Source: Gnetum montanum
Lineage: Eukaryota > Streptophyta > Gnetopsida > Gnetales > Gnetaceae
DNA: 64,000 nt
Reading direction: 5' to 3'
Assembly: GCA_015680685.1 (NCBI GenBank)
Contig: MNCI01025436.1
Location: 80,957-144,956, forward strand
The notes beneath the pieces are model-generated. The model searched no databases and was not told where the DNA came from. It saw nothing but the letters and a program-made list of their open reading frames with translations. Positions 1 through 11,418 of this stretch are shown piece after piece. Positions within the stretch are counted from its first letter, which is position 1, and every line of letters starts with the position of its first letter. Made by a program: the position numbers and the translations under genes.

Positions 1-218
1 GTAGGACATAAAAACATAAAATCTATAAAAATCATATGCCTCAAGATTACTTAACCATACAATCATGACATACAGATAAGCTTGGGAAGACAATGATCAA
101 TCAACCCATACTTGTTCCACAAGGGTGCATAAGCACTTAGTCCTTAGAATTCGACCAGATCATGCATGAAACACTCGTATTCGTATGGTTGAGTGTAGGG
201 GTACCTCACCGCTCATCA
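1..218 (+). repeat. 5' LTR of element A (3' part only)
   Basis: It matches the last ~220 bases of the other LTRs here (28000-28189, 33990-34194, 3670-3889), including the shared end with TTGAGTGTAGGGGTACCT and the terminal CTCATCA. The first part of the LTR lies outside the window. Confidence 0.85.
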
Positions 219-238
219 TTGGCACCGTTGCCAAGGAC
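219..238 (+). promoter_or_regulatory. Primer binding site of element A (tRNA-Asp type)
   Basis: TTGGCACCGTTGCCAAGGAC directly follows the LTR. It is a mutated form of the site complementary to the 3' end of tRNA-Asp that is typical of Athila-group plant elements. Element D has a better-preserved version at 28190. Confidence 0.75.
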
Positions 239-354
239 TTAGTTGTTTGTGCGCTAACTAGAACATAGGAAATCATTTACATCATTGGAATGAATCCTTA
301 GGGTTGGTTGAGAAAATAATAAACAAGAATACATTGCACACTGAATAGACAAGT

Positions 355-1390
355 ATGTCTCCTTCTTCATATGAAAGCGCCTCACCACCTAGGTCTGAAA
401 TAGGAAATAGTCGGCGGCGTAATACACATGACGTTGATCCGCAAATCCCTTAACAAGTTAAAGTGGTATATATTCATCTTGATGAGTATATACCAAACTT
501 CACCTTTATCCTCTATCAAGATGAACAACTACGTTGACAAGACTTAGAAGGTAACATAGTGTTACCTCTCAATCGTTCAGTCCCAAGCATGCTTCTTCGT
601 GCTCTCACACGAATTGGCATGCTGCATTTACATGCAGAGTACGTTGTGCAAGACCATGACTCGAGAGAGTACCATCCCACGGAGGCACAACATCAAAGGG
701 ACTTGCAACAGGAGAGACATCATCATTCTTTGAAGGGTAAGTGGTCCCAGGATGTCCCACATGTCTTAAGCAAAAATATGGGTGGTGATCCTACCTCAAG
801 CAATTACCCACACAACGATGTTCCTTCCCTTGACTTTGGCCAAGAAGTTGTGTATCAGAACCTTCATTCCACTATTCATAACCTAGGTTATGATACCCAT
901 GGGCACAAAGGGTCTAAAAAAGGGACATGAACACATGATAAAGGTGGACATTCTGATCATAATCGCAATCGAGGCCATGACCGTCGAAGAGAAGGTAGCA
1001 AACACCATCATGATGACAGCTCCCCTTCTTCTTCACCTTCATCATCTCCTTCACCCTCTCCTTCAATATCTGGACATGGTCATAAAGAAAAAGACCATGG
1101 GGATAAAGGTAGGCAAAGTGGAAATCATAGACGAAACAGCCAGGAAAGGGGACGAGGACACTCTAGAGAGTCACGACATAGAAGAAGGAAGAGTAGGGAA
1201 CAACGTAGGCATCATAGACGCCATGGATGAGATAATCACGATGAACCCCTACTCGCTACTCAAAGTATGTTGGACATAACTGAGGCTGTTNAGAACATAG
1301 AGAATGAATGGAAAAAACTTAAGTTATTCCCATAGACATTAGTTAAAGAAGTGGAAAGCTGGTACCGATCTTTAGAAACAAAATCCATTT
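355..1390 (+). pseudogene. Broken gag-region ORF of element A
   Basis: The reading starts at ATG 355 (MSPSSYESASPP) and aligns, with stops and frame changes, to the gag-region ORF of element D (28335 on) and element E (35809 on). Shared blocks include the MLLRAL segment near 589 and the stretch with EYHPTEAQ near 667. A Ser/Pro/His/Arg-rich linker follows. A core gag piece (about 1292-1390, NIENEW-like and ESWYR-like) is visible after the single N. The rest of gag is gone. It would have encoded a structural capsid precursor and is certainly non-functional. Confidence 0.7.
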
Positions 1391-3061
1391 GTTTGGTTTT
1401 TACCCTTGAGTTATAATGTTGATACTAAGTTATGGTTCTGTTGATATAATAGGCAATGAGTCCATGTCATCCATGCATCCATAAATTTCTATGGTCTCTC
1501 TTGGCTTGGAACTGTACAGTCCCCTTCTTAATAATAGAACTATCAACGAATTGGTGACTGAGCATTTCTCAAATTAAGAAAGGACTCAAGGATTGAAAAG
1601 GGTGTGACTTCAAGGGGATTTGATGCATTTGTGCTAGCCATTCTCTTGGGTGCTTGGATGTTTTCTTCTTGAGTTTTCTTTACCATTCTAACGTTGCTCC
1701 ATTTTCAGGAAGCTGAGCCAATAAAAATAATAAGTCTTTGCATGGTGTGGTTCTCATGTAAAAAAAAACACAGTGGGAATTCAAAGCACATCCCTTAGAT
1801 GAAATAACCATCAAGGCTGCAAGCACTAGTTATGGAACTAAACAAACATGTTCCCTCTAACTAAATCCCTTTCTCGCTTCCTACTTTTTCCCTCCTCTTT
1901 TCTTCGGAATGGTGGTAAATCTTTGGTGGAAGCATTCTTGTTACTTCAATTGGATGGATTGGCCAAGTGTATTAATGTGAAGTCACTAGATGTGGGTTGT
2001 TTGAGGCCATATTTGGAATGAGATCTACTAGTCACATTAACCATAACTACACAAAGGGGCTGTACACCACCTTGTTCTTGGGACTCCATTCCATTCTCTT
2101 CTCCTCATCATTCTTTCTCCATTTTCCACCTCATTTCTGGTTGTATCAATACTCTATATTTTTGTTGATGCATTGTTTTCTTTTTGGTAAATTCTAGTGG
2201 TTAAGACCTTAAATTTTACTTTCAAATGACATTTCCAGAGCCTACAGACTCTTTAAATGTGGGATTGTCAAGGCATTAAGGGCATGAGCATGCTTTAGGG
2301 AGGATCCACTGGCATTCCTACTTGGTGCATCAGTTAACTTCTTTCCCTTAAACATTTTCGCAATCAACATTTATTTTGTTTATTTCCACCTCTCACATCC
2401 ATTCTATCAATGTTGTCGTTGTTTCTTTTTCTCCATCTTTCTTATTCCTTATATTTTTCCATTCTATCACTACCAGAGGATCACTCTTAGTCATGGGGGT
2501 CCTAGTCCAATTTTTTCAATTTTCTCCTAATCCCTACACCTTACACCTTTGGTAGTCACCAGTGTTATATCTCCAGAATCCATATTAGCCATATCACAAC
2601 TCAGCCAATAGACCATACATCGAGGCAAGGTATCGATTGCATTGTGATTTATTTATCCTTGCTAATATGAGACTGTGTTGTGTGTGCAGATGACAATCAT
2701 ACAATAATGGACTGGTGCTGGAGGAAACACTTAGGATGGACTGGTGCTAGAATAGTCATACAAGGAACAAGATTGATGGCGTGGCTATGGATGGACAACA
2801 GAAGATGCAATTTTGGCATCGGTAGCAACACATCTTCTTCTTTTCTCTCTATTTTCTCTTAGCTACCAAGCAAGGTTGGATGTCAAATGTGTATAGTATT
2901 CACTCTTGTGGTCATGAACACTAGTATTGACATGTATTATAATGATGATCCGTTCACGTGTCACCCCATTCACCATTAGTGTCATTCAAGTCAATAATCC
3001 CATGCCTTCCCAATATTTTGTAAGGAACTCGAGGACGAGTTTTCATTCAGTCATGGGATTA
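1391..3061 (+). other. 3' internal region of element A, mostly non-coding
   Basis: The sequence is collinear with 31925-33390 of element D. Landmarks include AATTCAAAGCACA (about 1780), a TTTCTCGCTTCCTA block (about 1870), GGATCCACTGGCAT (about 2300) and the segment holding a short tryptophan-rich ORF (2680-2862). It ends in a weakened polypurine tract just before 3062. No pol-derived sequence was seen. Confidence 0.6.
2680..2862 (+). pseudogene. Short tryptophan-rich ORF of the non-autonomous elements (unknown)
   Basis: This 60-residue reading, rich in Trp and basic residues (MDWCWRKHLGW, then WLWMDNRRCNFGIG), has a collinear counterpart in element D at 33014-33202 (MDWIWREHLEW, then LWMDKKRCNLGVG). 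It is preceded by TGTTGTGTGTGCAG, which resembles a splice acceptor. The ATG at 2680 sits within that upstream tract and is not firmly the start. Family unknown: it could be a real small protein, a captured gene fragment, or simply conserved non-coding DNA that happens to be open. Confidence 0.35.
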
Positions 3062-3889
3062 TGATGAGCTGTGATATCGTGTATGAGATATCACGTACAC
3101 AATATCACATCCGCCCCGTGATATCGCGTACGCGATATCGCATCCCATCTTATTATCTATAAATAAGAGGTAACTTTCCTTGTTCTAGGCACTTAGACTT
3201 AGACCCTTAGCCAAACTATAGCAATTTTACCATTCCAGAGTTAGAATAATTTCCATGTGCCCACAGTAGGAGTCTTAAAGTGAATGGATCTTTATTCGAG
3301 CAAATTGTACCTGAGCACACATTTGTGTACGGCAATAAAGACAAACTTTATGATAAACCTTGTAGCATACGGACTAAGGTAAATAGTAATTAATTATTGT
3401 TGAATGTTTAAATGCTTTCTTAGTTAATTAATCTCTCTCTCAACCCTTGACTCTCCTAGTTAAGTACACTCAATACGACTGCTTCAAGCATGTGTGTGGC
3501 GCTTGGTAACCCAGTAACAATTAGCATTTGGTAATCCCAGCAATGTTGCACTGGTTCAGGATGTGTGCGGCAAGTGGGAACGGTAACTAGTGTTAGGATC
3601 GATTAGAACTTAGTTAGTAAATAGTTAATATAAGTTATTCACTTAGTTCTCTTCACCTTTCCCTATTAGCGTAAGGACATTAAAAAGATAAAAGCTATAA
3701 AAATCACATACCTCAAGCTTACTTAACCATACAACTGTGACAATACAAGTAAGTTTGGAAAGACAGCGATTGATTAACCTTAAGTGTTCCATTAAGGCGC
3801 GTAAGCACTTAGTCCTTGGAGTTCGACTGGATCACGCGTGAATGTTTGTATTCGTATGGTTGAGTGTAGGGGTACCTCGCCACTCATCA
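3062..3889 (+). repeat. 3' LTR of element A (palindrome-U3 type)
   Basis: TGATGAGC...CTCATCA, 828 bp. It carries an array of GATATC-centred palindromes, a TATAAATA box at 3158, and the R/U5 common to this lineage. It abuts element B reverse transcriptase at 3890. Confidence 0.9.
3069..3165 (+). promoter_or_regulatory. Palindromic U3 promoter of element A LTR
   Basis: Several GATATC-centred palindromes lie within 80 bp. GATATCGCGTACGCGATATC at 3120-3139 is a perfect 20-bp palindrome. A TATA box (TATAAATA, 3158-3165) follows about 20 bp later. This is the whole U3 upstream of the presumed transcription start. Confidence 0.6.
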
Positions 3890-6472
3890 CCCACTCATTA
3901 TTATACTAAAGAAAGGAGGAAAGTGGAGAGTTTGTATAGACTTTTGGCTATTGAATATGGCAAACTACAAAGACCATTTCCCATTTCCATTTGTAGATCA
4001 AGTGTTGGGTAGCATTGCGAAACATTGTTACTACAGCTTTCTGGATGGCTATAGTGGTTATAACCAAATCTAGATAGCACTAGAGAACCAGGCCAAGACA
4101 ACATTCACAAGTTCTTAGGGAACTTTTACATATAGAAAGATGCCCTTTGGCCTATGCAATGCTCCTACTGCATTCTAATGGTCGATACTAAGCATCTTTT
4201 AACAATAGATAAGTAGTGGGGTAGAAGTCTTCATGGATGATTGCTCTACCTACGAGGCTACTTTTGAGCAAGCCTTGGATCGCCTTGAGCAAGTTCTTTA
4301 GCAATGTGTAGAGATAAACTTAAGGCTTAATTAGTAGAAGATCCACCTAATGGTCCAAGAGGGCATTGTCTTGGGGCATTAGATTTCAAACAAAGAGATC
4401 GAAATAGATCTAGAGAAAGCAATGGTCATCCATGGAATAACCAAATAACCAAAGATAGTAAAAGATGCGAGGTCATTTCCTGGCCACACTAGTTATTATA
4501 AGAGCTTCATTGAAAACTTCTCAAAGATTACCAAATTGTTGGTGAAGCTCACAAAGAAAGATGCATTATTCATCTAGACTAGGTAATGCAAGAATGCATT
4601 CCAAAAATTGAAGCAAAAACTCATAGAAAATCCAACTCTATGGGTACTAGTCTTGTTCAAGTCATTCCACATCATGATGGATGCATTAAATTATGCTTTG
4701 GAGATTGTGCTTACACATATGGACAATCAAAAATGTCCATAATACATCCACTATGCAAGCAAAAGAATTCTGAATGCACAACTGAACAACACCACTACTG
4801 AAAAGAAGCTCATAGTAGTGGTGTATGCCTTAGATAAATTCAGGTACTATGTGCTTGGATACAATTTTTGTACACACTAATCACAATGTTATTCAATTCC
4901 TAATGAATAAGCCAACAGTAAGCCCCCATGTCCTATGGTGGCTAGTGATCCTTCAAGAGTTTAATTTAATGATGATTGACTGAAAGAGGACTAAAAACAT
5001 GGTTGCTAACAACTTATCTTAGTTAAGATGAGATAGCAAAGAGGATGAGGGTTCACTATTTGATCAATGTCTTGATGAACTCTTCTTTGTTGGTGTTATT
5101 AATGCTCAAAATTCCAAAGAAATAAACTAGTATGATCACATCCTTTCCTATCTACTCATACAAAAGATGGCACAAGAGTGAAACACAAGAAGAAATAGTA
5201 GTTTCTACATCAGGCCAAACACTTCATGGAAATCAAAGGTAACCTCTACAGAGTTACATAGATGGCCTAGTTTGATGGTGTGTTCCTGATGCAGATCAAC
5301 TTTGAGTCTTCCAAAACACACATGAAGGTCCTTGTGGGGTCCACTATGCTAAGAGGAGAATGATCATTAAGATCCTCATGGTAGAGTATTATTGGCCTAT
5401 GATCTTCAGGGATTTCCATCACTTCTTCCATTCTTGTGACAAGATCCAATATGATGGAGGGATGATCGCATGAATCGAAGGGCCTCAATAGTGGATTTAA
5501 CCACTAGAGCCTTTTAAACTTTGGGGGATTGACTTCATGGGGTCCATCAATTCCATGTCGAATAGAAAGGCATACATCATTGTGGTAGTTGACTATTGCA
5601 CAAAGTGAGATGAAGCCACTGCCATCACCGATTATTCATCTTCTATGATGACATAACTTGTACAATAGAATGTTGTAAATAGGTTTGGTGTGCCATGGGT
5701 ACTAATTTCAAATAATGGAACATACGTTACTAGTGCCACTTTTTGAAAGCTCATGTAGTGCTTGGGGGTTAAACATAAACTAACTCCATATCACCCCCAA
5801 GCCAATAGTCAAGCTGAGGTCACGAATAGGAAAATTACCAAAATACTAACATGTATAATTAGTAAATATAGGAAGGACTAGAGCAGTAAACTCAATAACG
5901 CTCTTTGGGATTATTGTTCAACATGGAAACTCCCTATTGGGTATTCTCCCTATGAGTTAGTCTATGGAAAACTTCCAACTCTTCTAATCCAAATCAAGCT
6001 CTATACACTTTCAATGAGCTATGACCATGACCTAGATCTAAGTCTAGCCCAAAGAGAAAGATTAATAAACCTTAACATGCTAGACAAGAATAGATAAGTG
6101 GCCCTATTGTCGAATAAAATGCATAAGGCACATAGCAAGCAACATCATGACCTTAGAATAAGGAAAGTGAAATTTCAACCAAAAGATAAGGTGTTCTACT
6201 AGAACCCCATGCATGTACCTCAATGTACAAAATTTCAAATGCTATGGGAGGGCCCTTACATTATACATGAAACTTTTCCATCTAGGGGCATGATGATCTA
6301 CCATCCTTCTAGCCCAAATAAAGAGTTATTAGTTAACATGCAACAACTTAAATCTTTCCTGGAGACAAGAATAACTAGTGGGAATAATGCCTCAACTAAT
6401 GGCCAAACATGCTTAATCTTTCAAATGTCTCCCTTCCAAGTCAATTGTGGGGGAGATGGCCATCCATGCTAA
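3890..6472 (+). pseudogene. Degenerate pol of element B (RT-RNase H-integrase)
   Basis: Reverse transcriptase blocks can be read with stops: LKKGGKWRVCIDF near 3908, FLDGYSGYNQI near 4039, then an FMDD active-site block (VFMDDCSTYEA, about 4230). RNase H covers about 4650-5040 and includes MNKPTVSPHV. Integrase covers about 5430-6200 with WGIDFMGS, ISNNGTY and HPQANSQAEVTNR. The second catalytic Asp of the DDE triad is Asn (ISNNG, about 5700), and one zinc-binding Cys in the HHCC region is lost. The order RT-RH-IN is Ty3/gypsy and FLDGYSGYNQI with FMDD is Athila-like. It is inactive. Confidence 0.85.
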
Positions 6473-7867
6473 CATCCTATAAGTGGCTCCTTAGTTTTTC
6501 AACTTTTTTATTTTACATCATTTTTCATACATTTTTCATTTTTTAGATATTTTGCAATTTCTTTTATATTTCACTTTATTTGGGATTTCTTACATTTATT
6601 TTTGTTCTTTATTTCCATCAGGCCTTGGTGCCAAATATAGCTATTGATTGATGGTGAATTATTACTTAAATTGATTGCTTAATGATTGGATTTCATCATG
6701 AATTTTGACATTGATGAATGGGACATTGGTTTTCTCATGATATCAAGCAATGAGCTCATGTCATCCACCCATTCCATTAAACTCCATGATGTTCTTTGGT
6801 TTTGGAAGCATGAGGTTCTTTCTTAATAACAACTTTTAGGGAATCCATGACCTTGGTGTTTTCTAGACTTGGAATGAATTGTGTGAAATTAACAAGGGTG
6901 TGGCTTCAAGGTGACTTCCCACCTTTTGTACCTACTTACCATCTTGAGTTTTATTGGTATTCTCATCAATTCCTCACCATTCCTAACGTCAACCAATAAC
7001 AGAAAGCAATGTCTTTTCATGATGTGATTCCCATGAAAAAAAACACATGTGAATTCAAAGCACATTCCTTAAATGAAATAATGAGCTATAAGCACTAATT
7101 ATGGGGTTGGAAAGACATGTTGCCCATGCCTAAAGGCACCCACTCTAACTAAGGTCCTCTTCACTTCCTGCCTCTCTTTTCTTCTCTACTTGTAATGATG
7201 GGTGATCTTTGGGGATGTTCATGAACTCTAGGAGGTTGAATGATCTAAGTGTGCCAATGCAAAGTCACTAGAAGCGGATGACCTTGATTCCAACTGAGGA
7301 TGGGACAATATTTGGTCACAGTAACCATAAAATCCACAAAGGACTTCATGTGAGCAAGATGAGGAACTCCATTCCATACTCTCTCCCTCATCATTAATTC
7401 TATCCATCTACCACCTCATTGCTTCCTATCATGAGTAATCAATGTGTCCATTTTGATATGTCTTAATTCATTGGTGATTTCTTGTGTTATTTGATTTTTA
7501 ACAATCCATGACCATTAATCATCCTTAGGGCTTCTAGACTTCTTAGTATGAGGGCATGTAAGGGAATTCAAGGCATGAGCCTACTATGGGAAGGATCCAC
7601 TTGCATACTCTTTGGTCTAGATGGTTAAACTTCTTATCCCATTGTCATTTTACCTTCAACACCATTGTTTTTCACCTTGAAGCATCCACTCTTTGCACTC
7701 CTCGGCAATCAACCTCCATCCAAATCTCCTTTTCCCAACTCAATTTCAAGCCCTCTTTAATGATTTTTCCTTATTCTAGGTTTTTTTGGCTTTCTATGAA
7801 CTCCAATTTCATCATTAAAATCTTTCCCTATACTTAGTTTTTAAATGTGAAAATTTGCTTTAATAGG
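6473..7867 (+). other. Post-pol spacer of element B
   Basis: It begins after the conserved GTGGGGGAGATGGCCATC boundary at about 6448. The sequence is T-rich and non-coding, with the lineage landmarks GAATTCAAAGCACATTCC (about 7055), TCACTTCCTGCCTCTC (about 7151) and GGATCCACTTGCATACTC (about 7589). Open frames inside it are short and not conserved. Confidence 0.55.
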
Positions 7868-8385
7868 TTGTGTCAATGAGGACTTGTCGATATAGCCTAA
7901 TGCATTGACACATCCCTATCAATGCAACCTAATGTGTTAACATGATACAAAATGTCTATAAATATGTATCAACACTTAGCCATTTTTGCACATTTGCATC
8001 ATAATGATATGGGAGTTTTTGCATTTTTCTGAGCCCAGAGCACCTTCCAAGCACTATAACTTGCAAACCACTTATCCAATCAACTCGTTCTTCAACCCTC
8101 AAGCTACTGGAGGTGAGCTTTACATCATGAAGGCCACAAACCCATGGTTTATGATGGAAAATTTTTCAAAAATTTTCTGACTCCCAAAGATTTAACTAAT
8201 AAAATAATATTAAAAATCACTAATCCACACTAAGTTGAACCTCATCAACAAACTCATGTAGCTAAATGAATAAAATAATTAAGTTGCCATGATTAAAAAT
8301 AGCTTAAATGTAACTTATCCAAAAGAAGAAAAGTATTAAAAGTTACACATAAAATGCTGATCCTTGGTTATGTTTGTGATGATAG
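7868..8385 (+). promoter_or_regulatory. U3-like internal promoter and leader before the accessory ORF (element B)
   Basis: TGTGTCAATGAGGACTTGTCGATATAG followed by TCTATAAATATG (TATA 7957-7964) resembles the U3 of element E 5' LTR (about 35115-35165: TGTGTCAATGAGGCTCCGTCAAC then GGCTATAAATATG). A leader with GAGCCCAGAG and then CTACTGGAG|GTGAGC (about 8103-8118) follows. The same arrangement occurs in element E, where the donor-like site reads GGAG|GTAAGC. A possible acceptor (GATAG) directly precedes ATG 8386. Promoter function and splicing are inferred. Confidence 0.5.
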
Positions 8386-11200
8386 ATGACACCAAAGAGG
8401 GGATTTCAAGGAGAACGACCATCCCAATCTAAGGAGAAGTAGCTAATAGAGGAAGGGGCCAACAGCCATAATATCCCTAAGAGAAAGAAGCAAAGACACA
8501 TGCAATGAGACCTCTTCAAGAGAAGCTTGAAGTGGAATCTATTTGCCAAATTTCCATAGCAAAGACTAGTTTGTCGTGATAGGATGAGGTGCCAAGGCCT
8601 AGGCCTAACTTGAAGGTTACATTGACCATGGCCTATCTAGAATGAATCCATTCTAAGGAAGTCAAAATTTTGGTTCATCAGGAACTTAACTTTGGTTACT
8701 TCTTAGAGTTGGCACCAAAGGAAGTGTGCACACAACTATAGGAGTCTCCCATGTGGCCCATTCTTACTTTCAGTGAAAACTGGTACATGGGGGAGACCTA
8801 TCTATTCTAGAATAAATGACAAGAAGATGCCATGGTGAAAATCAAAGATATAACCATCTTCTACTCGGTTGAGGCCATTGCAAAGGCCCTTGGCCTACCC
8901 AACACAAGGGCAACATTGGAAGAAATTTCCATTCAAGCAAACCTTGATGCTAAAAAGGAGTGGATCCAATAGTGTTATGGGATGGACCATAGGGAGTACT
9001 GTGCACTCACCAAGATAGAGAGAGTCTACTTCAGGATTGTGGCCTATTACCTAAATCCAACGATGAGGCCTAGCAAGGTCACTGCCTTTTCCACCTATGC
9101 ATGCACCGCTCTAAGCATCAAGTTCCTTATCAACTTCCCTTAGCTCATCTTCTTCGAAATCAAGAAGTGCTTCAAAGAGAACAAGAAAGGGAGGAAGGTA
9201 CTTCCCTTCCCGTGCTTGATACGCAAACTCTACAAGAGGGGAGGCATAGCCTAATACACCAATGACACACTTCGTCATGCTCCTACCACATCCTAGCATG
9301 AGATGATGAAGGAAAAGGTAGTTGCCAAGCTACTAAAGGAGGAGTGACCACCATCACCACCTACCAATGAGATAACATCGGAGGCTCATGCAACTATTGA
9401 ACGCATGAGGAAACTTTGTGAATAACTACTACTACAACAACAAGGAGAGGTAAGTGGTGGGGAACCATTAATCTACCAGCCAATGTTGAACTATCTCATT
9501 GAAGTAACTAGAACCATAAGCTAGCTAGAGGAGATCGTCCTGTTGTTTTCAACCCAACAAATACAAGTGCTTGTAAGAACAAATCTAAGCATTCAAGAAG
9601 CTACGGTGTTCATACCTGGGTAACAAGAGTTCCCAGAAATCTCTTGGAATGCTGCAACTTTCTCAGTGCACCTAAAGGAAGGTAAGAGGGCTATTGTCTT
9701 GGTAATGTAGCACCACAGGGAGAAAATAGTAGCAAAAGTGGTGGTCGATCAAGTGGCTAAGGCACTCAACACTCTTGTGGCAGCCATGCTAGACATAGCT
9801 ATACTTAGAGATGTGCAGGCTTCCACAAGAGTGAGGAGTGGAAGACTTAGCAAAGCGTAACACGAGGAGGTGTTGGACCAATTAGTGGGAATTGAACAAC
9901 CACTTTTGGAGATCTTTGATCTCTTGGAAGAGATCACTACAACCTAGTCAGAGTTGTTGGAGACCAAGGGCAAGCTCATCATTTCCAACACCCAACTCGA
10001 GGTAGCCATCACCAAAAATCATCGATTGGTTGCCAAGATTGCAAAATTGAGAGCTTGTCTTATTGATCTCACCATTCTTAGCCAAGCTATCACAAGAGAT
10101 GAAGCTTTCCTATAGCATCAGAACAAACTTAAGAAGGCTAAAAATGCTAAGAAGATGACGGTCCTCGATGTGTCCTTATTAGAGGCTCTTACCTTCAACA
10201 CTAATAAGGACTTGGTGCAAGTTCGTAAAGAAACCTTGATTCTCACCAAGGATATCCATCACTTGCGTAATGCTGAGGAGAAAAAAGACAAAATGGTCAA
10301 ATTTTTGAGACAATAGTAGGAGTAGCTCACCAAGGTGAACATGGACTTGAGGAGGTTGGTAGCCAAGAACAAAAATCTGTCTAAGGAGGAAGATCAGAAA
10401 ACAACCATTGAGGTAGCTACCTAGAAAAATGAGGCCCTAAAATTGAAATGAGTGAAAAATCACTACAGGGACCAAATGGGGCTCCTTACAAAGGTGAATG
10501 AGAAAGAAATCAAATTGGCTAAGGTGAAGATGAATGAGGACCTCCAACAACTCTAGTAAAGAGGCTATGTATGAGAGTTGATCTTTGACAACTTGAATGT
10601 CTACAACAAAGCCAATATCTACCTAAAGAAGTTGCAGATAGAAGAAATGACAAAGTGCATGGATCATGCCAACCTTCACTATGCAAACTTGATGATGTTG
10701 ACAATGACTGAATTGGAGAAATAGGTGACTAGCTTGTACCTCTTCTATGAGGCTAAGTTCAAGCATCACAAAGATACTAAGGAAAAATTGGAGATAGCCA
10801 ATGTCAAGCTTGAAGTTCTTAGAAGCCATTTCATAAATCAACAAGTGGTTGTTGAGAACTTGGCCAAAATAATGAACAACTACCATGAACTGCAGAACCT
10901 AGTAAAGATGTTCAATGTCAAATGTAAACAATTCGCAGTGTGGTTTGTCAATGCTAAAGAGTTGTTCTTGGTAATGCCTTGTCCATGGGACGTGCCCATA
11001 CAAGCCCATTGACAAAGCCACATGGACTATGTACAACCCACGAAGAAAGGAGGAGAAGATGAAAGCCTTGCTAGATGCCTTTCATCTTCCACTAGGAGTA
11101 GCAAGACAACCTTAGTTGTTGCAACCACCATGAGTGCCAAAGCCTAGTGAAGGTCCTTTAGTATCTTAGGAGTCTCCACCTCCTTGCACTATTTGATCTC
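8386..11200 (+). pseudogene. Accessory ORF downstream of pol, element B (about 900 codons, broken)
   Basis: The reading from ATG 8386 (MTPKRGFQGERP) has frequent stops but can be followed to about 11200, in parallel with element E 44071-46914. The N-terminal third (about 8800-9300) includes YFRIVAYYLNP, RPSKVTAFSTYAC and LPFPCLIRKLYKRGG, which resemble the putative plant transposon protein domain found next to plant retroelement genes. From about 9400 on, the protein is Lys/Glu/Gln/Leu-rich with heptad-like spacing, so a long coiled coil. The C-terminal block (YLFYEAKFKHHKDTKEKLE to VWFVNAKELFLVMPCPWD) is the best preserved. No signal peptide or membrane segment was seen, so an envelope role is not supported. 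Function unknown. Confidence 0.65.
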
Positions 11201-11418
11201 CACTTTGTCTTTGGCAACTAGAGGGTTCATGCTATCCATTTTTGTAAGGGTGTCCAATTTTGTTATCTAGGATGCCCAATTTTGTAATTTTTGTAGTTTC
11301 ATACAACTCAGCACTCATAGTTAGTTAGTTAATAATCCCATACTTTTCCAATTTTGTAAGAAACTCAATCCTAAATTTTTTTTGCTCGAGGATGAGTTTT
11401 CACTTAGTCTTGGGGATA

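Larger units (their letters stand above)
1..3889 (+). mobile_element. Element A: non-autonomous Athila-like LTR retrotransposon, 5' end cut by window
   Basis: The partial 5' LTR (1-218) ends in CATCA and is followed directly by a primer binding site. The 3' LTR (3062-3889) starts TGATGAG and ends CTCATCA. Between them is a gag-like remnant, then an abrupt jump near 1390 from gag to the post-pol leader that precedes the 3' LTR in sister element D (compare about 31925). No reverse transcriptase, RNase H or integrase is present. The right flank resumes mid-codon in the reverse transcriptase of element B, so A inserted into B. A single N at 1291 replaces roughly 130 bp that D has at the same place. 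Non-autonomous status is inferred from the missing pol. Confidence 0.85.

Noticed and set aside
8386-11200. Accessory ORF as a retroviral-type envelope gene
   Set aside because: It has the right position, but no signal peptide, transmembrane segment or glycosylation-rich surface was seen; the protein is charged coiled coil.
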